61,133 nt of DNA from Bacillus massiliigorillae (GCF_000380245.2 NZ_HG428749.1:1-61133); one strand, 5' to 3'. Shown: positions 7,727 to 16,304, counted from the stretch's first letter. Made by a program: numbers and translations. Notes: generated by a model not told the origin, from the sequence alone.

Positions 7727-7996
7727 ATGTAAAAAATTCTTCAAATTTTAGATAGCAAACAAGGGGATAAAGTAGATGATGTTTTTATCTTTATGAATAC
7801 AGGCGGAAGAAGCGGAATTAGAAATGGTTATATTGTAAATAATAGCTTTTAAAAAAGATTTAATACTGATTTATTCAATCAAACATATAAATATATTGTT
7901 ACCTATAAAGACTATTACAAGTTGGATGTAATCAGTCATACTGTTAATAAAAAAAGACCCTCGAACCAATCTGTTCGAGAGTCTTTGAAACGATAA
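7727..7996 (+). pseudogene. Decayed small gene with a stop as second codon
   Basis: A good ribosome-binding site (AAGGAG, 7711-7716) precedes an ATG at 7727 whose next codon is TAA. The same frame then continues openly (KILQILDSKQGDKVDDVFIF and onward) to a second TAA at 7850-7852, and again (KRFNTDLFNQTYKYIVTYKD) until it runs into the rpsI terminator and stops at 7994. A single T-to-A change at 7730 would restore an ATG-AAA-AAA start typical of small secreted Bacillus proteins. I do not recognise the family. It reads as a gene inactivated by two nonsense changes rather than frameshifts. It is only about 90 codons, so chance cannot be excluded. Confidence 0.5.
7954..7987 (-). terminator. Terminator of rplM-rpsI
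   Basis: Minus-strand stem AAGACTCTCGAAC, loop, GTTCGAGGGTCTT, followed by a T-run, 17 nt after the rpsI stop. It overlaps the 3' end of the decayed plus-strand ORF. Confidence 0.9.
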
Positions 7997-8004
7997 TATA
8001 AAGA

Positions 8005-8397
8005 TTAACGTTTTGAGAACTGAGGAGCACGACGAGCACCTTTAAGACCGTATTTCTTACGTTCTTTCATACGTGCATCACGAGTTAATAATCCTGCAGA
8101 TTTAAGTGCTGGACGGAATGCTGGATCAGCTTGAAGTAACGCACGAGCGATACCGTGACGTACTGCACCAGCTTGACCAGTGAATCCACCACCAGATACG
8201 TTAACAAGTACATCATAGCTTCCAGTAGTTTCTGTAGCTTCTAATGGTTGTTTAACAACTAAAATAAGTGTTTCAAATGGGAAATATTCGTTGATTTCAC
8301 GGTCGTTAAGAATGATACGACCTGTACCTGGTACTAAACGTACACGAGCTACAGAGCTTTTACGACGACCTGTGCCATAATATTGAACCTGTGCCAA
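8005..8397 (-). CDS. rpsI: 30S ribosomal protein uS9
   Basis: This 130-aa protein has the full usual length. It starts YYGTGRRKSSVARVRLVPG and ends in the basic KRAPQFSKR-type tail (here GARRAPQFSKR) that reaches the ribosomal P-site tRNA. It is co-transcribed with rplM 28 nt upstream, as in nearly all bacteria, and is followed by a strong terminator. Confidence 0.98.
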   Translation of the reverse strand: MAQVQYYGTGRRKSSVARVRLVPGTGRIILNDREINEYFPFETLILVVKQPLEATETTGSYDVLVNVSGGGFTGQAGAVRHGIARALLQADPAFRPALKSAGLLTRDARMKERKKYGLKGARRAPQFSKR

Positions 8398-8425
8398 AGT
8401 AGTAACCTCCTTAGTTAATTAAAAA

Positions 8426-8863
8426 TTATCCGCGTAATTCATATGCTTCTGGTTTTTGAGCTTGTTGCTTGTGCTCAGGACCAGCATACACATGTAATTT
8501 TTTAAACATTTGACGTCCAAGAGAGTTCTTTGGAAGCATGCCTTTGATAGCAAGTTCTAACATTCTCTCTGGGTAGTTAGTTCTCATTTCTAGAGCTGTT
8601 CTTTCTTTTAATCCACCTGGGTGCATAGTGTGGCGACGGTAGATTTTATCTGTTAACTTTTTACCTGTTAACTCGATTTTTTCCGCATTGATGATGATTA
8701 CATGATCACCAGTATCAACGTGCGGAGTAAATGTTGGTTTATTTTTACCGCGTAAAATAGCAGCTACTTCGCTTGCAAGACGACCAAGAGTTTGGCCTTC
8801 AGCGTCAATAACGTACCACTTACGATCGATTTCATTTGCTTTTGCCATGAATGTCGTACGCAT
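8426..8863 (-). CDS. rplM: 50S ribosomal protein uL13
   Basis: This 145-aa protein has the family signature (KWYVIDAEGQTLGRLASEVA). It is an early-assembly protein of the large subunit. The start is the ATG at 8863, 8 nt after AGGAGG; the frame also opens one codon earlier with a TTG. A promoter and an L13 leader hairpin lie upstream, so expression is probably autoregulated by L13 binding its leader. Confidence 0.98.
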   Translation of the reverse strand: MRTTFMAKANEIDRKWYVIDAEGQTLGRLASEVAAILRGKNKPTFTPHVDTGDHVIIINAEKIELTGKKLTDKIYRRHTMHPGGLKERTALEMRTNYPERMLELAIKGMLPKNSLGRQMFKKLHVYAGPEHKQQAQKPEAYELRG

Positions 8864-8908
8864 CAATTTTACCTCCTAGTAATTTGAAAAATTAATTTAT
8901 TTATTTAC

Positions 8909-8945
8909 AATCACGAAAAACTCTTCCGGGGCTCATCGTGGGATT
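8909..8945 (-). ncRNA. L13 leader (rplM 5' UTR autoregulatory element)
   Basis: Read on the minus strand, CCACGA pairs with TCGTGA around the conserved GAGCCCCGGAAGAG core. It lies in the 5' UTR of rplM between the promoter (8967-8995) and the Shine-Dalgarno. Hairpins of this shape upstream of rplM in Bacilli are the L13 leader motif, which the L13 protein is thought to bind for feedback control. Confidence 0.75.
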
Positions 8946-8966
8946 AAATAAAATACATACCATATT

Positions 8967-8995
8967 ATATTATCTGCTGGGTGCATCATTGTCAA
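8967..8995 (-). promoter_or_regulatory. Sigma-A promoter of rplM-rpsI
   Basis: TTGACA (8990-8995) and TAATAT (8967-8972) lie on the minus strand with a 17-nt spacer, about 20 nt ahead of the L13 leader hairpin. Confidence 0.75.
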
Positions 8996-9030
8996 GCGAT
9001 TGTTATTTCAATTTATACTCCCTAATTTAT

Positions 9031-9783
9031 TCACTCAGGTTTTTGTCCGTCATAATAGACTTCCCATAAGTACAAACCTTGCGCTGGAGCCGTTTTCCCT
9101 GCCGCAGCACGATCACGACTATCAATGATGTTTTTTAATTCTGCTGGTTGTCGTTTACCAATACCTACGTCAATAAATGTACCCGTTAAGATACGTACCA
9201 TATTGTAAAGAAAACCACTACCTTCATAAATGAAAGTAAGTTCATCACCTTCTAGCATGCATTCAATACGATAAATCGTTCGAACTTTATCTTTCACATC
9301 TGTTCGAACTGCACTAAAGCTCGTAAAGTCATGAGTCCCTACTACATAAGGAATAGCTTCCTTGATTTTGTCCACATTAATGGGATATGGATAATGATAC
9401 GTATAGTTTCGCTTCAATGGATTTCTGATTTTTCCTAAGTCCATAACGTAACGATATTGCTTACCTTTCGCACCAAATCTTGCATGAAAAGAATCAGTAA
9501 CATATTCCGCTGATAGCACAGCTATGTCATCTGGAAGCATAGCATTCATTGCCTTAATCCAATTTGCAGGTGGAATCTGTAAATTCGTATCAAAGTGAAT
9601 AACTTGTCCATATGCATGAACACCTGCATCTGTTCTACCTGAAGCGACAACCTTCACATCTCGTTTATGCATAACAGCAAGTACTTTTTCAAGCTCACTT
9701 TGCACGGTACGTTTATCCACTTGTACTTGGTAACCAGAAAATAATGAGCCATCGTACGAAATAATACATTTTACTCGTTGCAT
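9031..9783 (-). CDS. truA: tRNA pseudouridine(38-40) synthase TruA
   Basis: This 250-aa enzyme makes pseudouridine at positions 38-40 of the anticodon arm in many tRNAs. The catalytic Asp is in the motif GRTDAGVHA (about residue 53). The family opening (RVKCIISYDGSLFSGYQ) and the RTIY block are present. It follows ecfT by 12 nt as the last gene of the ecfA1-ecfA2-ecfT-truA operon, the usual Bacillus arrangement. Confidence 0.97.
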   Translation of the reverse strand: MQRVKCIISYDGSLFSGYQVQVDKRTVQSELEKVLAVMHKRDVKVVASGRTDAGVHAYGQVIHFDTNLQIPPANWIKAMNAMLPDDIAVLSAEYVTDSFHARFGAKGKQYRYVMDLGKIRNPLKRNYTYHYPYPINVDKIKEAIPYVVGTHDFTSFSAVRTDVKDKVRTIYRIECMLEGDELTFIYEGSGFLYNMVRILTGTFIDVGIGKRQPAELKNIIDSRDRAAAGKTAPAQGLYLWEVYYDGQKPE

Positions 9784-9795
9784 ATGTGTAAACTC

Positions 9796-10593
9796 CTACG
9801 CTCTAAAATAATACAAAACAGCTGTTAATAAAGCCAGTGAAATTAGTAGCATTGTATCCGAAAATCCCCAGATTAAACTTCGATACTTTGTACGGCCTTC
9901 TCCACCACGATAACCTCTAGCTTCCATAGCTGTCGCTAGTTCTTCAGCTCGTTTAAACGAACTAACGAATAAAGGCACTAGTAAAGGAACAATTGCCGAA
10001 ATTCGTTCTTTAATCGGCCCTGAAGAGAAGTCGACTCCTCTTGCTGCTTGGGCTTTCATTATTTTGCCCGTTTCTTGCATTAAAGTCGGAATAAAACGTA
10101 ATGAAATTGACATCATTAATGCCAATTCATGAACAGGTAATTTCACCTTTTTAAAAGGTCCTAATAACTGCTCAAGTCCGTCTGTTAAGGAAATTGGTGT
10201 TGTAGATAGAGTTAATAATGTAGTTATAAGAATTAAGTACGTAAAACGAAGTGATATGAAAATCCCTTGTCGTACGCCGCCTTCATAAATTTTCAGCCAA
10301 CCCCATTCTACCAAGATATCTCCTTCTTTTGTAAAGAAAATATGCAAGAGGAACGTAAAAACAATGATGATTAGAATGGGTTTCAATCCATTAAACAGAA
10401 AGCGAATTGGGATTTTTGACATTATAATTAAAGCTAGTGTATATGCTCCAAGAATACTGTATGTTATGGTATTATTCGCTAAAAAGACAATACAAACAAA
10501 AAAGAACACGAGCATTAGTTTTGAACGAGGGTCCATTCGATGAAGAACAGAATTGGATGGGACATATCGTCCAATAATCATACTATCCATCAT
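9796..10593 (-). CDS. ecfT: ECF transporter transmembrane subunit EcfT
   Basis: The protein has 265 aa with about five or six membrane segments. The two coupling-helix Ala-Arg-Gly motifs are visible: AQAARGVDF and AMEARGYRGG. With EcfA1 and EcfA2 it forms the general energy-coupling module shared by several vitamin-specific S components encoded elsewhere. Its ATG overlaps the ecfA2 stop by 4 nt, implying translational coupling. The Shine-Dalgarno is a G6 run. Confidence 0.96.
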   Translation of the reverse strand: MMDSMIIGRYVPSNSVLHRMDPRSKLMLVFFFVCIVFLANNTITYSILGAYTLALIIMSKIPIRFLFNGLKPILIIIVFTFLLHIFFTKEGDILVEWGWLKIYEGGVRQGIFISLRFTYLILITTLLTLSTTPISLTDGLEQLLGPFKKVKLPVHELALMMSISLRFIPTLMQETGKIMKAQAARGVDFSSGPIKERISAIVPLLVPLFVSSFKRAEELATAMEARGYRGGEGRTKYRSLIWGFSDTMLLISLALLTAVLYYFRA

Positions 10594-11459
10594 AGAGTTG
10601 CCCCCCTTTTCATCACATTCACAATTCCTTCAACTAAAGAATCGATTGATAAACATGGTTGATCAAAACGGAATCCAGCCTCTTTCTGCAACATCAATTG
10701 AAAGCGAACTGTCTCTGGCACATCTAACCCAAGTTCCATCAACTGCTCAGGTTGAGAAAATATATCTAATGGTGTCCCTTTCTTATGCACAGTTCCTTTA
10801 TGCATAATAACAATTTCATCCGCATAATGCGCTGCATCTTCCATACTGTGCGTAACCAATATCGTGGTTAACCCTTTTTCTTTATGAAGGTTTGCAAATA
10901 AGTCCATAATCTCTTTGCGCCCACGAGGATCTAATCCAGCTGTAGGTTCATCTAATACAATTACTTCAGGCTCCATAGCTAAGACACCAGCAATTGCTAC
11001 ACGGCGCATTTGACCACCTGATAAATCAAAAGGTGATTTTTGCATAACCTCTTCTGATAGTCCCACCAGCTTAATCGCTTCATTAGCTAATTGCTTCGCC
11101 TTTTCTTCTGGTACACCAAAATTCATCGGTCCAAAGCATATATCTTTCTCTACCGTTTCTTCAAATAACTGATGCTCTGGAAATTGAAATACAATACCTA
11201 CTTTTTTTCGGACAGATTTTAAGTCTTTGTCTTTTTTACCAGCGACAATAACTTTTTCACCAACCTGGATTTCACCTTTTGTTGGTCGAATTAACCCATT
11301 CAAATGTTGTAGTAGAGTAGATTTTCCAGAACCCGTATGCCCAATAATAGCTAGATAACTTCCTGATGGAATATCTATATTTATGTCATGTATAGCCAAT
11401 CTCTCAAATGGCGTATCTACTTGATAGCGGTATTCTACATCTCTGAGTTCAATTCGCAT
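10590..11459 (-). CDS. ecfA2: ECF transporter ATPase subunit EcfA2
   Basis: This 289-aa ABC ATPase has Walker A GHTGSGKST, the Q-loop VFQFPEHQLF, the signature LSGGQMRR, Walker B VIVLDEPTAGLD and the switch His in VTHSM. The VFQFPE Q-loop is characteristic of EcfA2. It overlaps ecfA1 by 25 nt and ecfT by 4 nt, so the three subunits are translationally coupled, consistent with a fixed-stoichiometry complex. Confidence 0.96.
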   Translation of the reverse strand: MRIELRDVEYRYQVDTPFERLAIHDINIDIPSGSYLAIIGHTGSGKSTLLQHLNGLIRPTKGEIQVGEKVIVAGKKDKDLKSVRKKVGIVFQFPEHQLFEETVEKDICFGPMNFGVPEEKAKQLANEAIKLVGLSEEVMQKSPFDLSGGQMRRVAIAGVLAMEPEVIVLDEPTAGLDPRGRKEIMDLFANLHKEKGLTTILVTHSMEDAAHYADEIVIMHKGTVHKKGTPLDIFSQPEQLMELGLDVPETVRFQLMLQKEAGFRFDQPCLSIDSLVEGIVNVMKRGATL

Positions 11460-12274
11460 AGTTCTTTCACCAACTGTTCATAAGATAAATACCTATCAGA
11501 AATAGGCACTTTAAAATCATCAAGTGCTTTTGAAAGCTTAATAGAGAAAGGAATGTCTAGTCCAATATCCGTAAGCTCTTGATCCATGCGGAATATTTCC
11601 GTAGGCGTCCCTTCACGATAAACCTGTCCCCCATTCATGACAATAATGCGATCGGCTTTCGCAGCCTCTTCCAAGTCATGAGTAATCGAAACAACTGTTA
11701 ACGTACGATCTTCTTTCAATACACGAACCGTTTCCAATACTTCTTCTCTACCACGTGGATCTAACATGGAAGTAGCTTCATCAAGAATGATGATACTCGG
11801 TTGTAACGCTAACACCGATGCAATAGCTACCCGTTGTTTTTGTCCACCAGAAAGATGGTGCGGCTCTTGATCAAGAAATGCGTCCATTTTGACGCTTTCT
11901 AAAGCCCACTTCACTCGTTCTACCATAACTTCTCTTGGTATCCCGTTATTTTCTAAACCAAAAGCCACATCATCTTGGACTGTAGAACCTACAAATTGGT
12001 TGTCTGGATTTTGAAAAACCATCCCAATTTCTCTTCGTACATCCCAAACCGTTTCTTCTGATAAGATTTGATCTTTCACGACAATCTGACCTGATGTAGG
12101 AAACTGAAGTCCGTTCAATAACTTTGCTAATGTAGATTTCCCTGAACCATTGTGTCCAACAATAGCAAGCCATTCTCCCTCTTTAACCGAAAGAGTAACA
12201 TCATTTAGCGCGCGTTGTTCACCGCCGTCATATGTAAATGAGACATTTTCAACCCTTACTAATTCTTTACTCAT
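11435..12274 (-). CDS. ecfA1: ECF transporter ATPase subunit EcfA1
   Basis: This 279-aa ABC ATPase carries Walker A GHNGSGKST, the Q-loop VFQNPDNQFVG, the signature LSGGQKQR, Walker B IIILDEATSMLD and VSITHDL. It pairs with EcfA2 to power vitamin uptake. It is the first gene of its operon and is preceded by AGGAGG. Upstream lies an unusually structured 460-bp gap after the rplQ terminator, described separately. Confidence 0.96.
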   Translation of the reverse strand: MSKELVRVENVSFTYDGGEQRALNDVTLSVKEGEWLAIVGHNGSGKSTLAKLLNGLQFPTSGQIVVKDQILSEETVWDVRREIGMVFQNPDNQFVGSTVQDDVAFGLENNGIPREVMVERVKWALESVKMDAFLDQEPHHLSGGQKQRVAIASVLALQPSIIILDEATSMLDPRGREEVLETVRVLKEDRTLTVVSITHDLEEAAKADRIIVMNGGQVYREGTPTEIFRMDQELTDIGLDIPFSIKLSKALDDFKVPISDRYLSYEQLVKELCELNSEM

Positions 12275-12494
12275 CCTTATCCTCCTAACCTCAGCTTATC
12301 TAATCTCTGCTAAGCTCATCTATCTATGTACTTTATTACGTACTTCCTATACTCCAAACTAAGCCTAACTATATAAAAGTTTATAACGCTTTTCATAAAG
12401 CGTCTACTACCACATTCGCATAATTCATTATATCCCAAAGAATTCTTGCTCATATAAGGCTATTCATATTTATAAAAATTTTCAACCTATTAAA

Positions 12495-12600
12495 AAACGC
12501 TGCATCCCTCCTAAAGGAAACAGATTGCTTCCTTAGTCGAATAGCAGCGAATACTCAATTCTTCATATAAACTCCATAACCCGGAGTCAGGAGGGATGCG
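12495..12600 (-). ncRNA. Candidate structured RNA or repeat element upstream of ecfA1
   Basis: GCATCCCTCCT (12502-12512) and AGGAGGGATGC (12589-12599) form a perfect 11-bp closing stem. Inside are two independent hairpins: ACTCC/GGAGT (12571-12575 and 12583-12587) and AAGGAA/TTCCTT (12514-12519 and 12529-12534). On the minus strand the closing stem is followed by AGCG and six T residues, so it could end transcription. The shape, a multi-branched loop closed by a terminator-like stem, recalls a riboswitch or attenuator. I recognise no known family, and a dispersed repeat is equally possible. Confidence 0.45.
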
Positions 12601-12687
12601 AGAGCTAGACGAGAAGCATATAAAAATATGCAGCCATCGTAACGCTCCAATTGCGTATTTCAAGGCCATATTAAACATATGGCAAAA

Positions 12688-12715
12688 AGACTAAGAACTA
12701 GTCAGTTCTTAGCCC
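12688..12715 (-). terminator. Terminator of the spc-alpha operon after rplQ
   Basis: The perfect stem CTAAGAACTAGTCAGTTCTTAG with a T-run on the minus strand begins about 20 nt after the rplQ stop. Confidence 0.88.
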
Positions 12716-12733
12716 TTTTCATTGGAAAAAATA

Positions 12734-13096
12734 TTATACTAACTCGATAACTACTACTGGTGCTCCGTCTCCACGACGAGGACCCATTTTCATGATACGA
12801 GTGTATCCGCCTTGGCGCTCTTCATAACGAGGTGCGATATCGCTGAATAGTTTTTGAAGTGCACTTTGACCTGATTCTTCGTTAGCTACTTCATTACGGA
12901 TGAATGCTGCAGCTTGACGACGAGCGTGTAAATCTCCACGCTTACCAAGAGTAATCATTTTTTCAACAACAGAACGTAACTCTTTAGCTTTTGCTTCAGT
13001 AGTTTCGATGCGTTCGAAAACGATTAGGTCAGTTGCTAAATCACGAAGTAATGCTTTACGTTGAGAACTTGTGCGTCCTAACTTTCTGTAACCCAT
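12734..13096 (-). CDS. rplQ: 50S ribosomal protein bL17
   Basis: This 120-aa protein has the standard length for Bacilli. The N-terminus MGYRKLGRTSSQRKALLRDL is diagnostic. It is the last gene of the S10-spc-alpha array, directly after rpoA and before a terminator. Confidence 0.98.
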   Translation of the reverse strand: MGYRKLGRTSSQRKALLRDLATDLIVFERIETTEAKAKELRSVVEKMITLGKRGDLHARRQAAAFIRNEVANEESGQSALQKLFSDIAPRYEERQGGYTRIMKMGPRRGDGAPVVVIELV

Positions 13097-13177
13097 TTAG
13101 AGATTCCCTCCTTTGTTGATATTATTATCTATTTTGCCAGTTCATATCGAATCTAGTCACGAAATCGTAACTAGTAA

Positions 13178-14122
13178 TCAGTCGTCTTTTCTAAGACCTA
13201 AACCTAGCTCATCTAGTTTCGCTTTCACTTCTTCAAGTGATTTACGTCCTAGATTACGTACTTTCATCATATCTTCTTCTGTTTTATGAGCTAGCTCTTG
13301 AACAGTGTTGATTCCAGCACGCTTCAAACAGTTGTAAGAACGAACAGAAAGGTCTAATTCTTCGATCGTCATCTCAAGAACTTTTTCTTTTTGATCTTCT
13401 TCTTTTTCAACCATAATTTCAGCATTTTGTGCTTCATCAGTTAGACCAACGAAGATATTTAAGTGCTCTGTTAAAATCTTTGATCCGAGTGCGATTGCTT
13501 CTTTTGGACCAGTGCTTCCATCAGTCCAAACGTCAAGCGTTAGCTTATCATAGTTTGTCATTTGCCCTACACGTGTGTTTTCTACTTGGTAGGCAACACG
13601 TGCAACTGGAGTGTAAATAGAGTCGATTGGAATCACACCGATTGGTTGATCGTCTCTTTTATTCTGATCAGCTGGAGTATAACCACGTCCACGACGTGCC
13701 ATTAAACGCATACGCAAGTGACCGCCTTTGCCAACAGTCGCAATGTGTAAATCTGGATTTAAGATTTCTACATCACTATCATGCGTAATATCAGCTGCAG
13801 TAATAACTCCTTCACTCTGAACATCAATTTCAAGTGTCTTCTCTTCATCAGAGTAGATTTTAAGCGCTAATTTTTTAACGTTAAGAATAATAGAAGTTAC
13901 ATCCTCTACTACACCTTCAATTGTTGAGAACTCATGCATTACTCCATCTATTTGAATAGATGTGACAGCAGCACCTGGAAGTGAAGATAAAAGGATACGA
14001 CGTAAGGAATTACCTAAAGTTGTACCATATCCACGTTCAAGTGGCTCGACGACGAATTTTCCGTACTTGGCGTCATCGCTGATTTGAACCGTTTCGATTT
14101 TTGGTTTTTCTATTTCAATCAT
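13178..14122 (-). CDS. rpoA: RNA polymerase alpha subunit
   Basis: The protein has 314 aa. The N-terminal dimerisation and assembly domain (LERGYGTTLGNSLRRILLSS) is followed by an acidic linker and the C-terminal domain with DLSVRSYNCLKRAGINT, which contacts UP elements and activators. The start is the ATG at 14122, 8 nt after AAGGAGG; an upstream in-frame TTG at 14140 overlaps the ribosome-binding site and is rejected. It is separated from rpsK by 180 nt, where B. subtilis also has extra promoter activity. Confidence 0.98.
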   Translation of the reverse strand: MIEIEKPKIETVQISDDAKYGKFVVEPLERGYGTTLGNSLRRILLSSLPGAAVTSIQIDGVMHEFSTIEGVVEDVTSIILNVKKLALKIYSDEEKTLEIDVQSEGVITAADITHDSDVEILNPDLHIATVGKGGHLRMRLMARRGRGYTPADQNKRDDQPIGVIPIDSIYTPVARVAYQVENTRVGQMTNYDKLTLDVWTDGSTGPKEAIALGSKILTEHLNIFVGLTDEAQNAEIMVEKEEDQKEKVLEMTIEELDLSVRSYNCLKRAGINTVQELAHKTEEDMMKVRNLGRKSLEEVKAKLDELGLGLRKDD

Positions 14123-14302
14123 TAATAAACCCTCCTTCAAAACGTCAAAACCTCGGCTAGTAATTAGTTAATATGACCTAACCGAAATTCCCCATGTAAT
14201 TGTTCCCGACTATGCGTAACAACTAAATTAATCCATCTGTAATATTACAATGATTGTATCATATCCCATTATAGTCAAAGATACAAATTCTATACAGAAA
14301 AA

Positions 14303-14692
14303 TTAAACACGGCGACGTTTTGGTGGACGGCATCCGTTATGTGGAACTGGAGTTACGTCTTTAATAGCTGTAACTTCAAGACCAGCTGATTGAAGTGCAC
14401 GGATTGCAGCTTCACGACCTGAACCAGGTCCTTTAACTGTAACTTCAAGAGTTTTTAAACCATGTTCCATACCAGCTTTTGCTGCAGTTTCAGCTGCCAT
14501 TTGAGCTGCGAATGGAGTAGATTTACGTGATCCTCTGAAGCCTAGTGCACCAGCACTTGACCAAGAAAGAGCGTTTCCGTGTGTATCAGTGATAGTAACG
14601 ATTGTGTTGTTGAAAGTTGAACGGATATGTGCAATACCAGCTTCAATATTCTTTTTCACACGACGTTTACGAGTGTTTGTCTTACGTGCCAT
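14303..14692 (-). CDS. rpsK: 30S ribosomal protein uS11
   Basis: This 129-aa protein contains GIAHIRSTFNNTIVTITD near the N-terminus and the basic tail CRPPKRRRV. It is part of the 30S platform next to the mRNA exit path. It lies between rpsM and rpoA in the alpha operon, 23 nt after rpsM. Confidence 0.98.
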   Translation of the reverse strand: MARKTNTRKRRVKKNIEAGIAHIRSTFNNTIVTITDTHGNALSWSSAGALGFRGSRKSTPFAAQMAAETAAKAGMEHGLKTLEVTVKGPGSGREAAIRALQSAGLEVTAIKDVTPVPHNGCRPPKRRRV

Positions 14693-14715
14693 GAATAAGT
14701 CCCTCCTTTACTTAA

Positions 14716-15081
14716 TTATTTCTTTTTGTTCGCTACTGTACGACGAGGTCCTTTACGTGTACGAGCGTTGTTCTTAGTATTTTGACCACGAACAGGTAAA
14801 CCACGACGGTGACGAAGACCGCGGTAGCAGCCGATTTCCATTAAACGTTTGATGTTTAATGAGATTTCACGACGAAGGTCACCTTCTACTTTTAATTTAT
14901 CAATTGCTTCACGGATTTTGTTTAATTCATCTTCCGTTAAATCGCGTGCACGAGTATCTTCAGAGATACCAGTTTCAGCAAGGATTTGTTGAGCAGTTGC
15001 TTTACCAATACCATAAATATATGTTAATGAAATGACAATACGTTTGTCACGTGGAATATCAACACCAGCAATACGTGCCAT
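14716..15081 (-). CDS. rpsM: 30S ribosomal protein uS13
   Basis: This 121-aa head protein begins MARIAGVDIPRDKRIVISLT and has the C-terminal GLPVRGQNTKNNARTRKGP that touches P-site tRNA and forms the subunit bridge with L5. It follows rpmJ by 22 nt in the alpha operon. Confidence 0.98.
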   Translation of the reverse strand: MARIAGVDIPRDKRIVISLTYIYGIGKATAQQILAETGISEDTRARDLTEDELNKIREAIDKLKVEGDLRREISLNIKRLMEIGCYRGLRHRRGLPVRGQNTKNNARTRKGPRRTVANKKK

Positions 15082-15103
15082 GAGCGTTGCACCTCCTTCT
15101 TAA

Positions 15104-15223
<120 letters not shown>

Positions 15224-15258
15224 CTAACCTCCTTAGATAGATCGGAGTGTAACTTAGA

Positions 15259-15477
15259 TTATTTGAATCTGTAAGTGATTCGTCCGCGAGTTAAGTCATA
15301 CGGTGAAAGCTCAACAGTTACCTTATCACCAGGCAGAATACGAATAAAGTGCATGCGAATTTTACCTGATACATGAGCTAATATAGTATGACCGTTTTCT
15401 AATTCTACCTTGAACATTGCATTCGGTAAAGTCTCAGTGACTGTACCTTCAATTTCAATTACATCATCTTTAGCCAT
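15259..15477 (-). CDS. infA: Translation initiation factor IF-1
   Basis: This 72-aa single OB-fold protein begins MAKDDVIEIEGTVTETLPNA. It occupies the ribosomal A site during initiation together with IF-2 and IF-3. It lies only about 80 nt downstream of map. The small KOW-domain gene (ybzG in B. subtilis) that commonly separates map and infA is absent here. Confidence 0.98.
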   Translation of the reverse strand: MAKDDVIEIEGTVTETLPNAMFKVELENGHTILAHVSGKIRMHFIRILPGDKVTVELSPYDLTRGRITYRFK

Positions 15478-15557
15478 CGATGTGGTCTCCCTTCTTTAAG
15501 ACAAAACTGTCTTATTGATAATATCCAATCAACACTGATTTCTAAATACACTCCGTC

Positions 15558-16304
15558 TTAAATCTTTGTTAATATCTCATAACCCGATTCAGTAATCGCA
15601 ACTGTATGTTCGAAATGAGCGCACATTTTTCCATCTTGAGTAACGACAGTCCAATTATCCTCTAAAGTCTTCACATATCTTGTTCCTGCATTTACCATAG
15701 GTTCTACAGCCAACACCATACCAGGCTTTAAACGAGGACCTTTGTTGGGCGGACCAAAATGAGGGATTTGTGGTTCCTCATGTAAGTCTTGACCAACACC
15801 GTGACCAACATACTCTCTAACAATGGAGAAGTTGTTCGCCTCAGCATATGTTTGAATAGCATGGGAGATGTTCGAAAGTCGCGCACCTGGCTTAGCTTCT
15901 TCCAAACCTCTATATAAGGACTCTTCAGTTACATCCAAGAGTCGTTGTGTTTCTTCACTAATACTACCTACAGCATATGTCCAAGCTGAGTCACCATGAT
16001 AGCCATTATACTTCGCACCGATATCGATGCTAATTATATCACCATCTTGAAGAATTCGCTTGCCCGGAATACCATGAACAAGTTCATTGTTTACCGAGGC
16101 GCATATACTGCCGCGAAACCCGTATAATCCTTTAAAAGAAGGGATCGCATCATGTTTACGAATAAAGCTTTCAGCAATTGTATCCAGCTCTAGCGTCGTC
16201 ACACCTGGTTTAATATGTTTCTTCAGCTCTTGATGAGTTAAAGCAACAATCTGGCCTGCATGACGCATGACTTCAATTTCGCGAGGGGTTTTGCAAATTA
16301 TCAT
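15558..16304 (-). CDS. map: Type I methionine aminopeptidase
   Basis: This 248-aa enzyme removes the initiator Met from nascent proteins. The dinuclear metal ligands are visible as SIDIGAKYNGYHGDSAWT (Asp, Asp), YVGHGVGQ (His), AVEPMV (Glu) and FEHTVAIT (Glu). Its ATG overlaps the adk stop by 4 nt (ATGA), so the two are translationally coupled within the spc operon. Confidence 0.98.
   Translation of the reverse strand: MIICKTPREIEVMRHAGQIVALTHQELKKHIKPGVTTLELDTIAESFIRKHDAIPSFKGLYGFRGSICASVNNELVHGIPGKRILQDGDIISIDIGAKYNGYHGDSAWTYAVGSISEETQRLLDVTEESLYRGLEEAKPGARLSNISHAIQTYAEANNFSIVREYVGHGVGQDLHEEPQIPHFGPPNKGPRLKPGMVLAVEPMVNAGTRYVKTLEDNWTVVTQDGKMCAHFEHTVAITESGYEILTKI

Larger units (their letters stand above)
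7581..8004. other. Spacer between the multicopper oxidase gene and rpsI
   Basis: This gap holds the 5' region of the oxidase gene (minus strand), a plus-strand decayed ORF starting at 7727, and the rpsI terminator at 7954-7987. No intact gene is visible. Confidence 0.7.
12275..12733. other. Structured gap between rplQ and ecfA1
   Basis: There is no gene here. From right to left the gap holds the rplQ terminator, a GCCATAT/ATATGGC hairpin (about 12665-12682), a GCATAT/ATATGC hairpin (12616-12631), the branched inverted-repeat element (12495-12600), a TATAAT-like -10 without a clear -35 (12427-12432), and an ACGCTTT/AAAGCGT hairpin (about 12387-12404). This density of hairpins is unusual for a spacer. 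Confidence 0.6.

Noticed and set aside
14123..14302. Internal promoter between rpsK and rpoA
   Set aside because: TTGACT and TACAAT are present on the minus strand but only about 14 nt apart, so the pairing is not convincing.
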